From Campylobacterota bacterium (lineage in GTDB: Bacteria > Babelota > Babeliae > Babelales > RVW-14), in the NCBI GenBank assembly GCA_020633995.1, contig JACKCO010000004.1:477904-541903 (forward strand): a stretch of DNA of 64,000 bases. Reading direction: 5' to 3'. Under the pieces are notes generated by a model, which saw only the letters and a program-made list of their open reading frames with translations, was not told where the DNA came from and did not search any database. The first letter of the stretch is position 1. Every line of letters begins with the position of its first letter. A program made the position numbers and the translations under genes. Below are positions 24,001 to 29,811 of the stretch, piece after piece.

Positions 24001-24551
24001 TTGAACGAGACCAACTTGAGCAAGATCTTATCACGCTGCAAACTGAAGCCGATACGCTTACAAATAATCTGCAGGCATGCAACCTAGAAACTCAACAGCT
24101 GCAAAGCGACCTTGCTGCGGCAGGCCAAGAACCAGCTGAGCCAGCACGTACTCGTCAGCCAACGCAACAACAGCGCAGTGGACCACGAGCAACACGTGAC
24201 ACACGCGATCGTGCTGTCGGTACCGGAGCTGTAGCAACTGGCCGCCAGCGAACAACAGCAAAAGGCATCAGAGCAACAACGGGAATAGGACTGTCAACTG
24301 AAGGCATGGTGCTACGTGGTGAACAACAAGATCAACCAGCAACACAACAGCCTACAGAGCAAGCGGTAACTCGACAAGTCCAGGACCCTACAACAACCAC
24401 GTCAACACGTCGCTCAAGAACTCGTACTCAAGCAACAACAACCGCCACACCGCGTACAGATCTTAGCGTCGCAGCTCCTACCAGAACAGGAGGCCGAGCA
24501 ACAGGAACGCGAAGTCAAACGCAGACACGCACCGTCAGTAGACGACGTTAA
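15069..24551 (+). CDS. Giant secreted protein C: tectonin propellers, FAMeT-like domain, coiled-coil rod
   Basis: GGAGG at 15054-15058 precedes ATG 15069 by 10 nt; ATG 15075 is the alternative. Residues 1-30 are a Sec signal peptide. The head holds MIR-like beta-trefoil-type domains at about 33-195, 217-395 and 1156-1338 (IRLQHKNTGNIL); three six-bladed tectonin propellers at about 407-674, 848-1111 and 1356-1618 (repeats of VWAxxxxxxIYFREGI...NPKGTxW); a farnesoic-acid O-methyltransferase-like domain at about 691-838 (IIGGWSNTQSAI, FHDYW); a DUF3395-like domain at about 1631-1848; and the shared module at about 1854-1978. The rod (about 1981-3021) has cysteines at 2015, 2393, 2660 and 3004. 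The basic tail ends SRRR. Tectonin proteins bind glycans or LPS, so a glycan-binding surface fibre is the likely role. It lies 18 nt after B and is probably co-transcribed with it. Confidence 0.88.
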   Translation: MIMKKFKKILLSLALLALTVTGVTTPLQAQEIKYGQEIELIWSSHPSRYIWRGNSINEVTAIQPGLKDHFCVFILLPPSGKSLTDINPATGTTYQGTPIPNDGYFRLKSKATGKMVEYPSAGTTLRLGSNTTSEFRVHVYNPTNAQGYWTENDPQNTFQITGNYFVYFANDVARTANAQTAFAQQPPPYFQAKILAQASSAPAPAPEPDPIPTNAVTYGDEVRLEFDIAPGVALSASDADEAFGSPNKYTNDLWIVMPPGGAALTATNPDTGSPYQGGVIDYAKKIQLKHKNTGKILALGGNLKTTTNSAGMGQDIVVRSENAGIWHNDDRVTLNINQTMFSPSYPTYVRLPGSTFNNEWGQQYHVNCVAGAEITSTIPNQYVKVVAANLTNPPSAPAPTPTPGAVYGNVWGIAADNKVYFREGINDANPTGTSWSEITGLAASDISVGPDGAVWALGNTPVGGGYKIYFREGITGTNPKGTSWSEVGGAVVVIATGLGGQAWGVNDGDNLFFRQGITQSQPKGTAWQHVNPYFKYVDAGSDTYNSVWATGSYPGVVYRHWGNTITQPGPTWSPVESYEIKQIAVGPNGQPWGINASNEVVARTGITGQQKDVKGTSWQACATAAKFVGVTRSNQVWMVKNDNSIWVSETADMNNMAWQQISGQLIKVTGGGMPAGYVPSATPPPQPAPFDPTKHTHNPPAGTTFNDAWQLPEPNRGLIKFQAKGNDIYVDLSQLKAAQNNQTYRSIIGGWSNTQSAIQRLGGIEQLAAVGTDSTTNFHDYWMSIDGGLIKIGKGTEYDQNKFIELNDPSTIANIIYVGFGGWDLAVEFQNISIQPLPTAPTPAPVPTNPTDNVWAVSGSDGKVWFREGVTATNPEGTSWTEITGLQARWINVSASGEVWAIESAGPAAPYYRTGITTQNPKGDGWVKFDGGNIMQIGAGLEGQLWCKTYLGELFYRTGITEQNPIGNGWTKVTDGNVSAYRFAVGANGSVWATDSNQVAGTGFRLVYRTGIDANNPGGTGWQTVTDGFNVAADLAIGPDGQLWATNNVAQASCRLGITTSNPFGTTWSNYFTSSAAFMAVSPTNNLWFINTSKQIFIAKDPTPGAPSFTGVGGTPSPLTVISAGGYPGTIGTTPAPAPEPTPPAPTPEPTPADAVKYGQEIRLVWSFFPTEEVALSGSDEDIVFGSTAKTTNELWTILPPSGSNLNDTNPATGSPYQGSPITQGDIIRLQHKNTGNILRLDQPTQAPSLVTGGENIMIAFSDQQNGQTVNAGTGSPWREPYDSVFFYTTSGHFLHFTGTKFTNQLGEQYTVGWVHINDMTTSPAFKIAMTTLADPTSAPTPPSATEPMPAPTGMEDNVWCITSSNDIFFREGITTSNPKGTGWSQITGLKAAELALSPEGAVWAINLNDQIFFRTGITQENPKGTGWTQVSGLLNKIALGPNGQLWGRNSANAPFIRTGITQAAPMGTAWENIVPSTEGLVDIAVGANGTVFSLGLGNVDVNGKEIKYRTGVTSSDFKGTAWQTIAGSLNEIVVGPSGQAWGKNATGTVFGRTGVTSTNQIGTGWQNCGTNTNSVAVSVNNHFWATKTDQSIVFSSTADVNNMAWEPAEGLATKIYAGGRPPVPVPTKFEASFNILDAWYGVEGKTNPNVKGTLDQQLTADKYLNIPADMTTYFGSDPHPGEGKQLGYTLGCTNSLNPTNTVNRYTFHLRSPNGIASHLAELQAIDVNEAVVPDVDPTTKILPEGFPAMLVPMQMQIVGATYPTPSDDVSAQVKQNLVDNGFLYMPDIQAALGPANDPAMDQLKIFIRMKNPSNPTQNIIAVAVFDADKPMLFYPIDPANTSSFLELPAPGLQNQVIDANGTKWALTIDDHPQFAGQKELYYQPTGSTKWTKIDAAAKDIAAHPDKLGLWVVGVNGAIFSRDNLNQQPDGTGWSQVPGKSALEIDARDYLDQTHYSIMGDDNVGYFSLTDNPADPQWISIDYFTILQDQIQTLMDEITQLQNDLKNEQDALGTCNTSITTLQDQIKTLQDQLTQAQDDLKIALDNEQNAKDQLDGINQNITNLTNQKNQLEQDITDLNNQIGPLQDQITQLKNFNNQNEQTAKDNDNYINGLQDQLKQFTDQRDQLQNQLNKITSELPTAQQEQKTAEDALKQAQDQLKQAQDDITSLTTQINTIQQELNTLLTQQPQLDQQVNNLTNELNQKQQDLTTLHQDLINARNTVAQLGFDLGTAQKQESDANEEIAQLQPQLTDAQNQVTTLTKQLTDAQNNQKSAADQIAVIQPQLDAALKQVSDLQAELTSALAAKKEAEDEVTRLTNELAKAQGDLTDIQNQLNTIDSDIADKNTEIANLQAQLQNLQSSINTNQQHITEATSDLKEANNNITLLNNALNTCNVNEKDLNDQITKLTQDLTKAQQDAQQTQNDLTKAQQDLTNAKNDITSLEDQLTNTLSQQKQKGDELGDLGQQLTDKQQELSDKQTELNQTTKAKQDADAEIITLTGDLNQAKQKNRDLNDEIKQLTDDISQTQQDIDQNQSNLDTALTDLNNANNEIAKLTDELNKLQAEQPLSDDPEINRLQQDLSQALADKQAAENEINRLNNAITKAQGEISQLQKDLADAQSGEQTVGSEIDKLNQDIADAQSELTKLQQQLTNEQDQVQTCETDVDTLDTQIKDLQNQLLSAQNEVNSLTQQISNAQKNQQQIQGNRDQLEKDLTDAQADIDRLTNELTAANNELTKVTGERDKIQNDLTSEQSEVTRLTNELTAAQQALDAAVNNQETELQTSLNNALNDKQQLETARDKLSQDIASAQQQIQKLNGQITTAQTTGGDVTTQVQNLTKQIQDINTDITNAQEQINNLTQEVTNLENLVTQTTTERDNALNELTQLQTQLNQLTKERDDANNERQRLENEIAALQQNLGGGSTEAAQLLADIGQLQTQIEQLNTDIKTATDAELLAQNELTSIQTEITNTTTRINDITVERDQLEQDLITLQTEADTLTNNLQACNLETQQLQSDLAAAGQEPAEPARTRQPTQQQRSGPRATRDTRDRAVGTGAVATGRQRTTAKGIRATTGIGLSTEGMVLRGEQQDQPATQQPTEQAVTRQVQDPTTTTSTRRSRTRTQATTTATPRTDLSVAAPTRTGGRATGTRSQTQTRTVSRRR

Positions 24552-24565
24552 ATAAAGAATATAAA

Positions 24566-24592
24566 TTGGATTCCCGCGTAGCCGGGAATGAC
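24566..24592. repeat. Half-copy of the dispersed hairpin repeat
   Basis: TTGGATTCCCG...CGGGAATGAC is a single hairpin with the GGAT/ATGAC flanks found at the other intergenic copies. It sits between gene C and the terminator. Confidence 0.6.
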
Positions 24593-24600
24593 AAAAAGAA

Positions 24601-24627
24601 AAAGCCTCGACAGCAAGTCGAGGCTTT
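24601..24627. terminator. Bidirectional intrinsic terminator between gene C and htpX
   Basis: An 11-bp perfect stem (AAAGCCTCGAC / GTCGAGGCTTT) with a 5-nt loop is flanked by A-runs and T-runs on both strands. It serves the convergent ends of gene C and the htpX operon. Confidence 0.9.
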
Positions 24628-24632
24628 TTCTT

Positions 24633-25499
24633 TTATACTTTTCTGCCTGTGGCCATGGCACGCAATCGTGCAATACGCTTTTCCATAGGAGGATGGGTTG
24701 AGAATAACTGAAACAACCCCTTAGCGGTAAATGGATACACGATGAATAAGCTTGCTGTCGCTGCCTCAGCAGGAGAGCCTGGCTCACGCTTAGCGTGCTG
24801 CGCACCTGTGCTCAATTTTTCAAGTGCTGATGCAAGCGCAAGCGGATCATGACTGCATTTTGCACCCGACTCATCAGCCAGGTACTCACGAGAGCGTGAA
24901 ATAGCAAGCTGAATAAACATGGCAGCTATTGGCATAATGATAGCCGCAAGCAACGCCCCGATGCCACCACGACCCTCACGGTCACGATGAGCTCCCAGAA
25001 AAACTGTCCAACGCATCATATGTGCAAGGTAGCCAATAGCAGTTGCAATCGTTGCTGCAATTGTTCCCACCAAAATGTCTCTATTTTTAATATGAGATAT
25101 CTCGTGAGCAAGTACGCCACGAAGTTCGTGCTCCTCAAGCAAATCGAGAATACCACGCGTCACAGCAACTGAAGAATGGCTTGGGTTTCTGCCAGTCGCA
25201 AAAGCATTAGCCATTGAACTGTCAACAAACCACAGCTTTGGTACAGGCATATTTGCGTTGTGACAAAGCTCTTGAACAATGTCGTAAATATAGCCATATT
25301 GCACACGATCGAGAGGCTTGGCACCATACAGGGCAAGTACCATTTTATCTGAGAAAAAATAGGTCAAAAAATTCATCATGAGTGAAAGAATAAGTGCCAT
25401 GACAATGCCGTGGTTTCCACCCATCCAATACCCAAACAGTAAGAGCATACCACTTAGACTTGCAAGCAATACTGCTGTCTTTAGTTGATTAAAAAACAT
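24633..25499 (-). CDS. htpX: Membrane-bound zinc metalloprotease HtpX (M48 family)
   Basis: HtpX degrades misfolded membrane proteins at the cytoplasmic membrane. Hydrophobic segments lie near residues 8-48; the HExxH motif HEISH is at about 132-136 and the downstream zinc ligand is the Glu of SREYLADE near 207. Two further membrane segments lie between (about 143-162 and 182-201), the usual HtpX layout and length. ATG 25499 is chosen over GTG 25505 because GAGG lies 5 nt before it. It is the last gene of argS-lepA-hspR-like-htpX, 18 nt after the regulator, which may link its expression to heat stress. Confidence 0.93.
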   Translation of the reverse strand: MFFNQLKTAVLLASLSGMLLLFGYWMGGNHGIVMALILSLMMNFLTYFFSDKMVLALYGAKPLDRVQYGYIYDIVQELCHNANMPVPKLWFVDSSMANAFATGRNPSHSSVAVTRGILDLLEEHELRGVLAHEISHIKNRDILVGTIAATIATAIGYLAHMMRWTVFLGAHRDREGRGGIGALLAAIIMPIAAMFIQLAISRSREYLADESGAKCSHDPLALASALEKLSTGAQHAKREPGSPAEAATASLFIVYPFTAKGLFQLFSTHPPMEKRIARLRAMATGRKV

Positions 25500-25517
25500 A
25501 CACACCTCACAAAGTAA

Positions 25518-26021
25518 TTAATCTTGGTCGTAATCAATCTGCCAATCATCAATAATATTCTGCGTTTCAGTTGGCTGATCTTTTTGCTCGTTTATTTGAT
25601 CTCTTTCAAGTAAATCACGAATATCAATTGAACTAGAACGAGCCTTTTTAACATTTTCAGCCTTGATAGCAACCAGCCGCTGAGCCTGCTCTTTGCCACT
25701 CATAGCAAGCTCTTTTTGCTCCAATTCTAGCTGACCATGAGTCTGCTCAAACATTTTATTCATTTCATCTTGCATGCGCTTCATTTTTTTTCTGAGCTTT
25801 AAAATCATTTCTACACCGGCAAGATTAACCCCAAGTTTATGTGTCAGGTAAATTACTTCCTCAAGGCGATCAACATCTTCTTCTGAAAACAAACGGGTGT
25901 TACCATTAGAACGCTTTGGGCAAATAAGCCCTTCCTTTTCATACATACGAATTGTTTGCTGATGTACTGAAAACATCTTTGCAACAACTGATATTGAATA
26001 AAACCCTTTTCTTCTTTTCAT
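25518..26021 (-). CDS. hspR: MerR-family regulator, HspR-like
   Basis: Residues 7-80 are a MerR-type winged helix (YSISVVAKMFSVHQQTIRMY, then EKEGLICPKRSNGNTRLFSEEDVDRL), closest in pattern to HspR heat-shock repressors, which bind DNA and usually sense DnaK. A Lys/Met/Glu-rich coiled coil follows (about 78-135) and then an acidic tail. GGAG lies 9 nt before the start. The gene sits between lepA and htpX, not in a dnaK operon, so htpX is a plausible target. I did not find a CTTGAGT-type HspR box nearby. A different MerR effector cannot be excluded. Confidence 0.75.
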   Translation of the reverse strand: MKRRKGFYSISVVAKMFSVHQQTIRMYEKEGLICPKRSNGNTRLFSEEDVDRLEEVIYLTHKLGVNLAGVEMILKLRKKMKRMQDEMNKMFEQTHGQLELEQKELAMSGKEQAQRLVAIKAENVKKARSSSIDIRDLLERDQINEQKDQPTETQNIIDDWQIDYDQD

Positions 26022-26038
26022 GATCTTTTCTCCACGCC

Positions 26039-27868
26039 TTAATCATACTTGAGGATCGATAAAAAGGCCTCTTGAGGAAGTTCAACATTACCGACCTGTT
26101 TTAACTTCTTTTTTCCTTCTTTTTGTTTTTCAAGGAGCTTACGCTTACGCGTAATATCACCACCATAACATTTTGCCGTTACATTTTTGCGTAGCGCTGA
26201 AACACTCTCTCGAGCAATAATTCGCGCTCCAACCGCAGCTTGAATTGCAACTTCAAACATCTGGCGGGGAATAACCTTTCGTAGCTTTTCAGTTAATGCT
26301 CGCCCAACTGTTTGAACTCTCGTTTTATGCACAATCAGCGACAGTGCATCAACTGGCTTACCATTAAGTAAGATGTTCATTTTGACAAGATCTGATACCT
26401 GATATGGTGCTTCTTCATAGTCAAAACTCGCATAGCCAGCGCTCATCGACTTAAGTTTATCATAAAAATCGGTAATAATCTCACTCATCGGTATTTTATA
26501 TCGTAAAATAATCCGCTCTTCATCCATATAAGTCATTTCAGTTTGTTCACCCCTGCGGTCCTGGCAAATCTTGATAATATTGCCCAGATACTCTTTTGGC
26601 GTAACAATCATGGCTGAAACCATGGGCTCTAAGACGTGATCTATTTTCACCTGATCAGGAAATTTCGATGGATTTTCAATAACAATTTCTTTACCATCTG
26701 TCATTTTTACGCGATATAACACTGTTGGTGTGGTTGCAATAATATCTGCGTCATACTCTTGCTCGAGCCGCTGCTTAAAAACATCCATATGTAGAAGGCC
26801 AAGAAACCCACAACGAAACCCAAGTCCCAAAGCCGTCGAGCTTTCTTTTTCAACATGAATACTTGGATCATTAAGCGTTAATTTTTCAATTGCATCACGC
26901 AGATGCTCAAATTCTGAAGACTCAACTGGATAGATGCCGGCAAAAACCATCGACTTTGCTGGCTTGAAGCCAGGTAGTGGTTTAACAGGCTTTCTGACAT
27001 GATAGAATGTATCACCAACGCGTGCGTCTTTGACAGTTTTCATGCCAGTAATGACATAACCCACCTGCCCAGTGTACAATGCACCAGTCTGATATACGTC
27101 TGGATACATTAAACCAATGTCCAGCACCTCATACTCTTGACCAGTGTGGGCCGATTCAACCATGTCACCCTTTTTGACCGCTCCGTCAACAATTTTCATC
27201 AAACAAACGACTCCACGATATTCGTCATACCATGAATCAAAAAGCAATGCTTTCAATGGTTGAGCTGCATTGCCAACCGGAGCAGGCACGCGCTCAATAA
27301 CGCTTTCAAATATACTTTCAACATTTAATCCAGTTTTTGCCGATATCCGCAACGCCTCGCCTTGCGACATATCAAACGAACGTTCAAGTTCATGCTCAAC
27401 TCGCTCAGGGTCAGCATTTTGCATATCAATTTTGTTAATGACGGGAATAATTTCAAGTTCTTGTTCAAACGCCAAATAAAAATTTGCCACCGTCTGTGCT
27501 TGCACACCTTGTGCAGCATCAACAAGCAACAGTGCACCCTGACATGCATACAGTGAACGAGATACTTCATAGCTAAAGTCAACGTGACCAGGAGTATCAA
27601 TCAAGTTCAACAAATAAACCTGTCCCTTATACTCATAAAACAGTGATGCTGTTTGTGCTTTAACGGTAATACCCCGCTCACGCTCAACTTGCAACTTATC
27701 AAGCACCTGCTCAATTTTATGCCGCGAAGTAATAGTTTGTGCCATCTCAAGTAAACGATCAGCAAGCGTTGACTTACCATGGTCAATGTGGGCAATAATC
27801 GAGAAGTTACGAATACGATCTGGAGTAAAATTTTTCAAATCAAAATCTGAAAGCGTGCGTATATCCAT
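26039..27868 (-). CDS. lepA: Elongation factor 4 (LepA), ribosome-associated GTPase
   Basis: This is a full-length 609-residue LepA/EF4. GTPase motifs are [14 protein letters not shown] (about 25-38), DTPGHVDF and NKID; the C-terminal LepA-specific domain ends with [14 protein letters not shown] and [10 protein letters not shown]4 acts on stalled or mistranslocated ribosomes. The start lies 3 nt after the argS stop, so the two are tightly coupled, and the hspR-like gene follows 17 nt downstream. Confidence 0.97.
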   Translation of the reverse strand: MDIRTLSDFDLKNFTPDRIRNFSIIAHIDHGKSTLADRLLEMAQTITSRHKIEQVLDKLQVERERGITVKAQTASLFYEYKGQVYLLNLIDTPGHVDFSYEVSRSLYACQGALLLVDAAQGVQAQTVANFYLAFEQELEIIPVINKIDMQNADPERVEHELERSFDMSQGEALRISAKTGLNVESIFESVIERVPAPVGNAAQPLKALLFDSWYDEYRGVVCLMKIVDGAVKKGDMVESAHTGQEYEVLDIGLMYPDVYQTGALYTGQVGYVITGMKTVKDARVGDTFYHVRKPVKPLPGFKPAKSMVFAGIYPVESSEFEHLRDAIEKLTLNDPSIHVEKESSTALGLGFRCGFLGLLHMDVFKQRLEQEYDADIIATTPTVLYRVKMTDGKEIVIENPSKFPDQVKIDHVLEPMVSAMIVTPKEYLGNIIKICQDRRGEQTEMTYMDEERIILRYKIPMSEIITDFYDKLKSMSAGYASFDYEEAPYQVSDLVKMNILLNGKPVDALSLIVHKTRVQTVGRALTEKLRKVIPRQMFEVAIQAAVGARIIARESVSALRKNVTAKCYGGDITRKRKLLEKQKEGKKKLKQVGNVELPQEAFLSILKYD

Positions 27869-27871
27869 CTG

Positions 27872-29578
27872 TTACATCTTTTCCGGTTTACTCAACCCAA
27901 GGGTCTCAAGGCAGAGACCAAGGGTCTGATTTACTAAGTGTGTCATAAGTAAGCGCATACGCGTACTTGTCATATCGTTTGGATCAATAATTCTATTATT
28001 TGCATAGTAGGTATGAAAGGTATGAGCAAGCTCCCACGCATAATATGAAAGCAAGTGAACTTGATAATTTGCGGCAATAACGCGCAAAATATCGTGCAGC
28101 GAAAAAATCTTTTTGATGAGTTGACAATCGCTCATTTGCAATGTCCCCAAATTTTCTTTGAGAACCATGTCTGTAAGTTTACGCCCTTCAAGCTGATTAA
28201 CAAACTGCTTGAGCTCGTCACTCTGTTGTGCCGCCTTTGCCATGACGCTGTTGGTACGTACGTAGGCATACTGAATATAAAAAACTGGATTCTCGTCAGA
28301 CTTTTGTAAAGCAACTGACAAATCAAAGTCAAGTTGCTGGTCAGCTTTTCTGTTCAAGTAAAAAAAACGTGCAACATCCACTCCTACTGCATCAATAATC
28401 TCACGCAGTGTGGCAAAATTACCTGAGCGTTTTGACATTTTCACAACCTGCTCTGCGTGCGTTATGTTAACAAGCTGATACAAAATTACGTCAAACCTGT
28501 CAGCATCATAACCGAGCGCCTTCATAGTTGCCTTTAAGCGTCTAACATAACCATGGTGATCATGACCAAGCACATCAATGATAATGTCATAGCCCCCATC
28601 AAACTTTTTTTTGTGATAGGCAATATCTGAGGCTATGTAGGTGTAGGAACCATCCTGTTTTTTGACAACACGATCTTTGTCGTCACCAAACTCACTGGAT
28701 TTAAACCACAAAGCACCATCTTTTTCATACATAAGTTCTTTATCTTCAAGCAGCTGCAGCGCATCCGTCAACGAACCATCTTCATGCAATGATCTTTCAG
28801 AAAACCATTTATCAAAATGAACATGGTAATCACGTAAATCATGCTCTATCATTTGCAACAAATGATCTTTTACATAGGTAAGAAAAAAGGCATCATCTTT
28901 GTGCATAAGTTCTTTACCAAATTCAGTTACACACTCACGCGCAATATCAATCAAATAAGCTCCTTGATATCCACCCTCAGGAATTGACTCCGTTGGCAAT
29001 TCAAGCAGTTCATAGCAACGCACCCGAAACGATTGCGCAAGCAAATCCATTTGATTACCTGCATCATTAATGTAATATTCGCGATGTACACTATGCCCTA
29101 AAAACAAAAGTACTCGCCCAAGCACGTCACCAATAATAGCATTACGCCCGCTGCCAAGATGCAGTGGGCCAGTTGGATTTGCACTGACAAACTCCAGATG
29201 ACAGTTGGCATGATGCTCACCAGCTTTAAGCGTAAAAAATCCTTTATGCTGCTGATACAACTGGCAAGTCAATTGAATCCAGGCTTGAGGCGTCAGCAAA
29301 ATATTAATAAACCCTGGACCTGCTATCGAAACTTTTTGACACAGATCTTTAACATCAGATTTTTCAAGCTCATCCTTGATTCTGGCTGCTATCTCTCGCG
29401 GATTTTTACCAAGTTTTTTTGCGCACAACATAGCAACATTACAACTGACATCACCAAATTCGTCTTCGCGATCAAAGTTAATTTTAAACTCCATTGCATT
29501 CAACTGATCAGCATGAACCTGAAATACGCGGTCCATTAAAACTTTAATTTCTTGCTTGAGGCGGAGCATCACATTCAT
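27872..29578 (-). CDS. argS: Arginyl-tRNA synthetase
   Basis: Class Ia synthetase that charges tRNA-Arg. Visible are the ArgRS N-terminal domain (FGDVSCNVAM), the HIGH-region variant NPTGPLHLGSGRN, the KMSKS-like KMSKRSGN, and the DALR anticodon-binding region at the C-terminus. ATG 29578 (MNVMLRLK) is preferred over GTG 29587 because AGAAG lies 8 nt before it, whereas the GTG has no spacing to a Shine-Dalgarno. First gene of the argS-lepA-hspR-htpX operon, divergent from the ankyrin gene. Confidence 0.96.
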   Translation of the reverse strand: MNVMLRLKQEIKVLMDRVFQVHADQLNAMEFKINFDREDEFGDVSCNVAMLCAKKLGKNPREIAARIKDELEKSDVKDLCQKVSIAGPGFINILLTPQAWIQLTCQLYQQHKGFFTLKAGEHHANCHLEFVSANPTGPLHLGSGRNAIIGDVLGRVLLFLGHSVHREYYINDAGNQMDLLAQSFRVRCYELLELPTESIPEGGYQGAYLIDIARECVTEFGKELMHKDDAFFLTYVKDHLLQMIEHDLRDYHVHFDKWFSERSLHEDGSLTDALQLLEDKELMYEKDGALWFKSSEFGDDKDRVVKKQDGSYTYIASDIAYHKKKFDGGYDIIIDVLGHDHHGYVRRLKATMKALGYDADRFDVILYQLVNITHAEQVVKMSKRSGNFATLREIIDAVGVDVARFFYLNRKADQQLDFDLSVALQKSDENPVFYIQYAYVRTNSVMAKAAQQSDELKQFVNQLEGRKLTDMVLKENLGTLQMSDCQLIKKIFSLHDILRVIAANYQVHLLSYYAWELAHTFHTYYANNRIIDPNDMTSTRMRLLMTHLVNQTLGLCLETLGLSKPEKM

Positions 29579-29697
29579 ATTTTTCACTTCTTTAGAATAA
29601 ACATCGAGCCGTTATCACATTAAATTTTCATATTTTACCATTTTAGCAGGAGCTGAAAACATTTAAAGGAAAACAGTTGACAAGGCTTTTTCCCTCT

Positions 29698-29743
29698 CTA
29701 CAAGTAACGCACAAAATATGAGATTTTTGTTTGTTACTTGTAG
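29698..29743. repeat. 11-bp perfect inverted repeat in the argS/ankyrin divergent gap
   Basis: CTACAAGTAAC at 29698-29708 is mirrored by GTTACTTGTAG at 29733-29743 with 24 nt between. The right arm overlaps the -35 hexamer proposed for the ankyrin gene, so it could be an operator; a hairpin is the alternative. Confidence 0.6.
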
Positions 29744-29766
29744 AAAAATGACAATTAGTTTAAAAT
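29738..29766 (+). promoter_or_regulatory. Candidate sigma-70-like promoter of the ankyrin gene
   Basis: TTGTAG (29738-29743) and TAAAAT (29761-29766) are exactly 17 nt apart, about 45 nt before ATG 29812. Confidence 0.5.
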
Positions 29767-29811
29767 TTAAGGGTAATTTTACCACTTTATAATCTTACCC
29801 GAGAAACCGTT

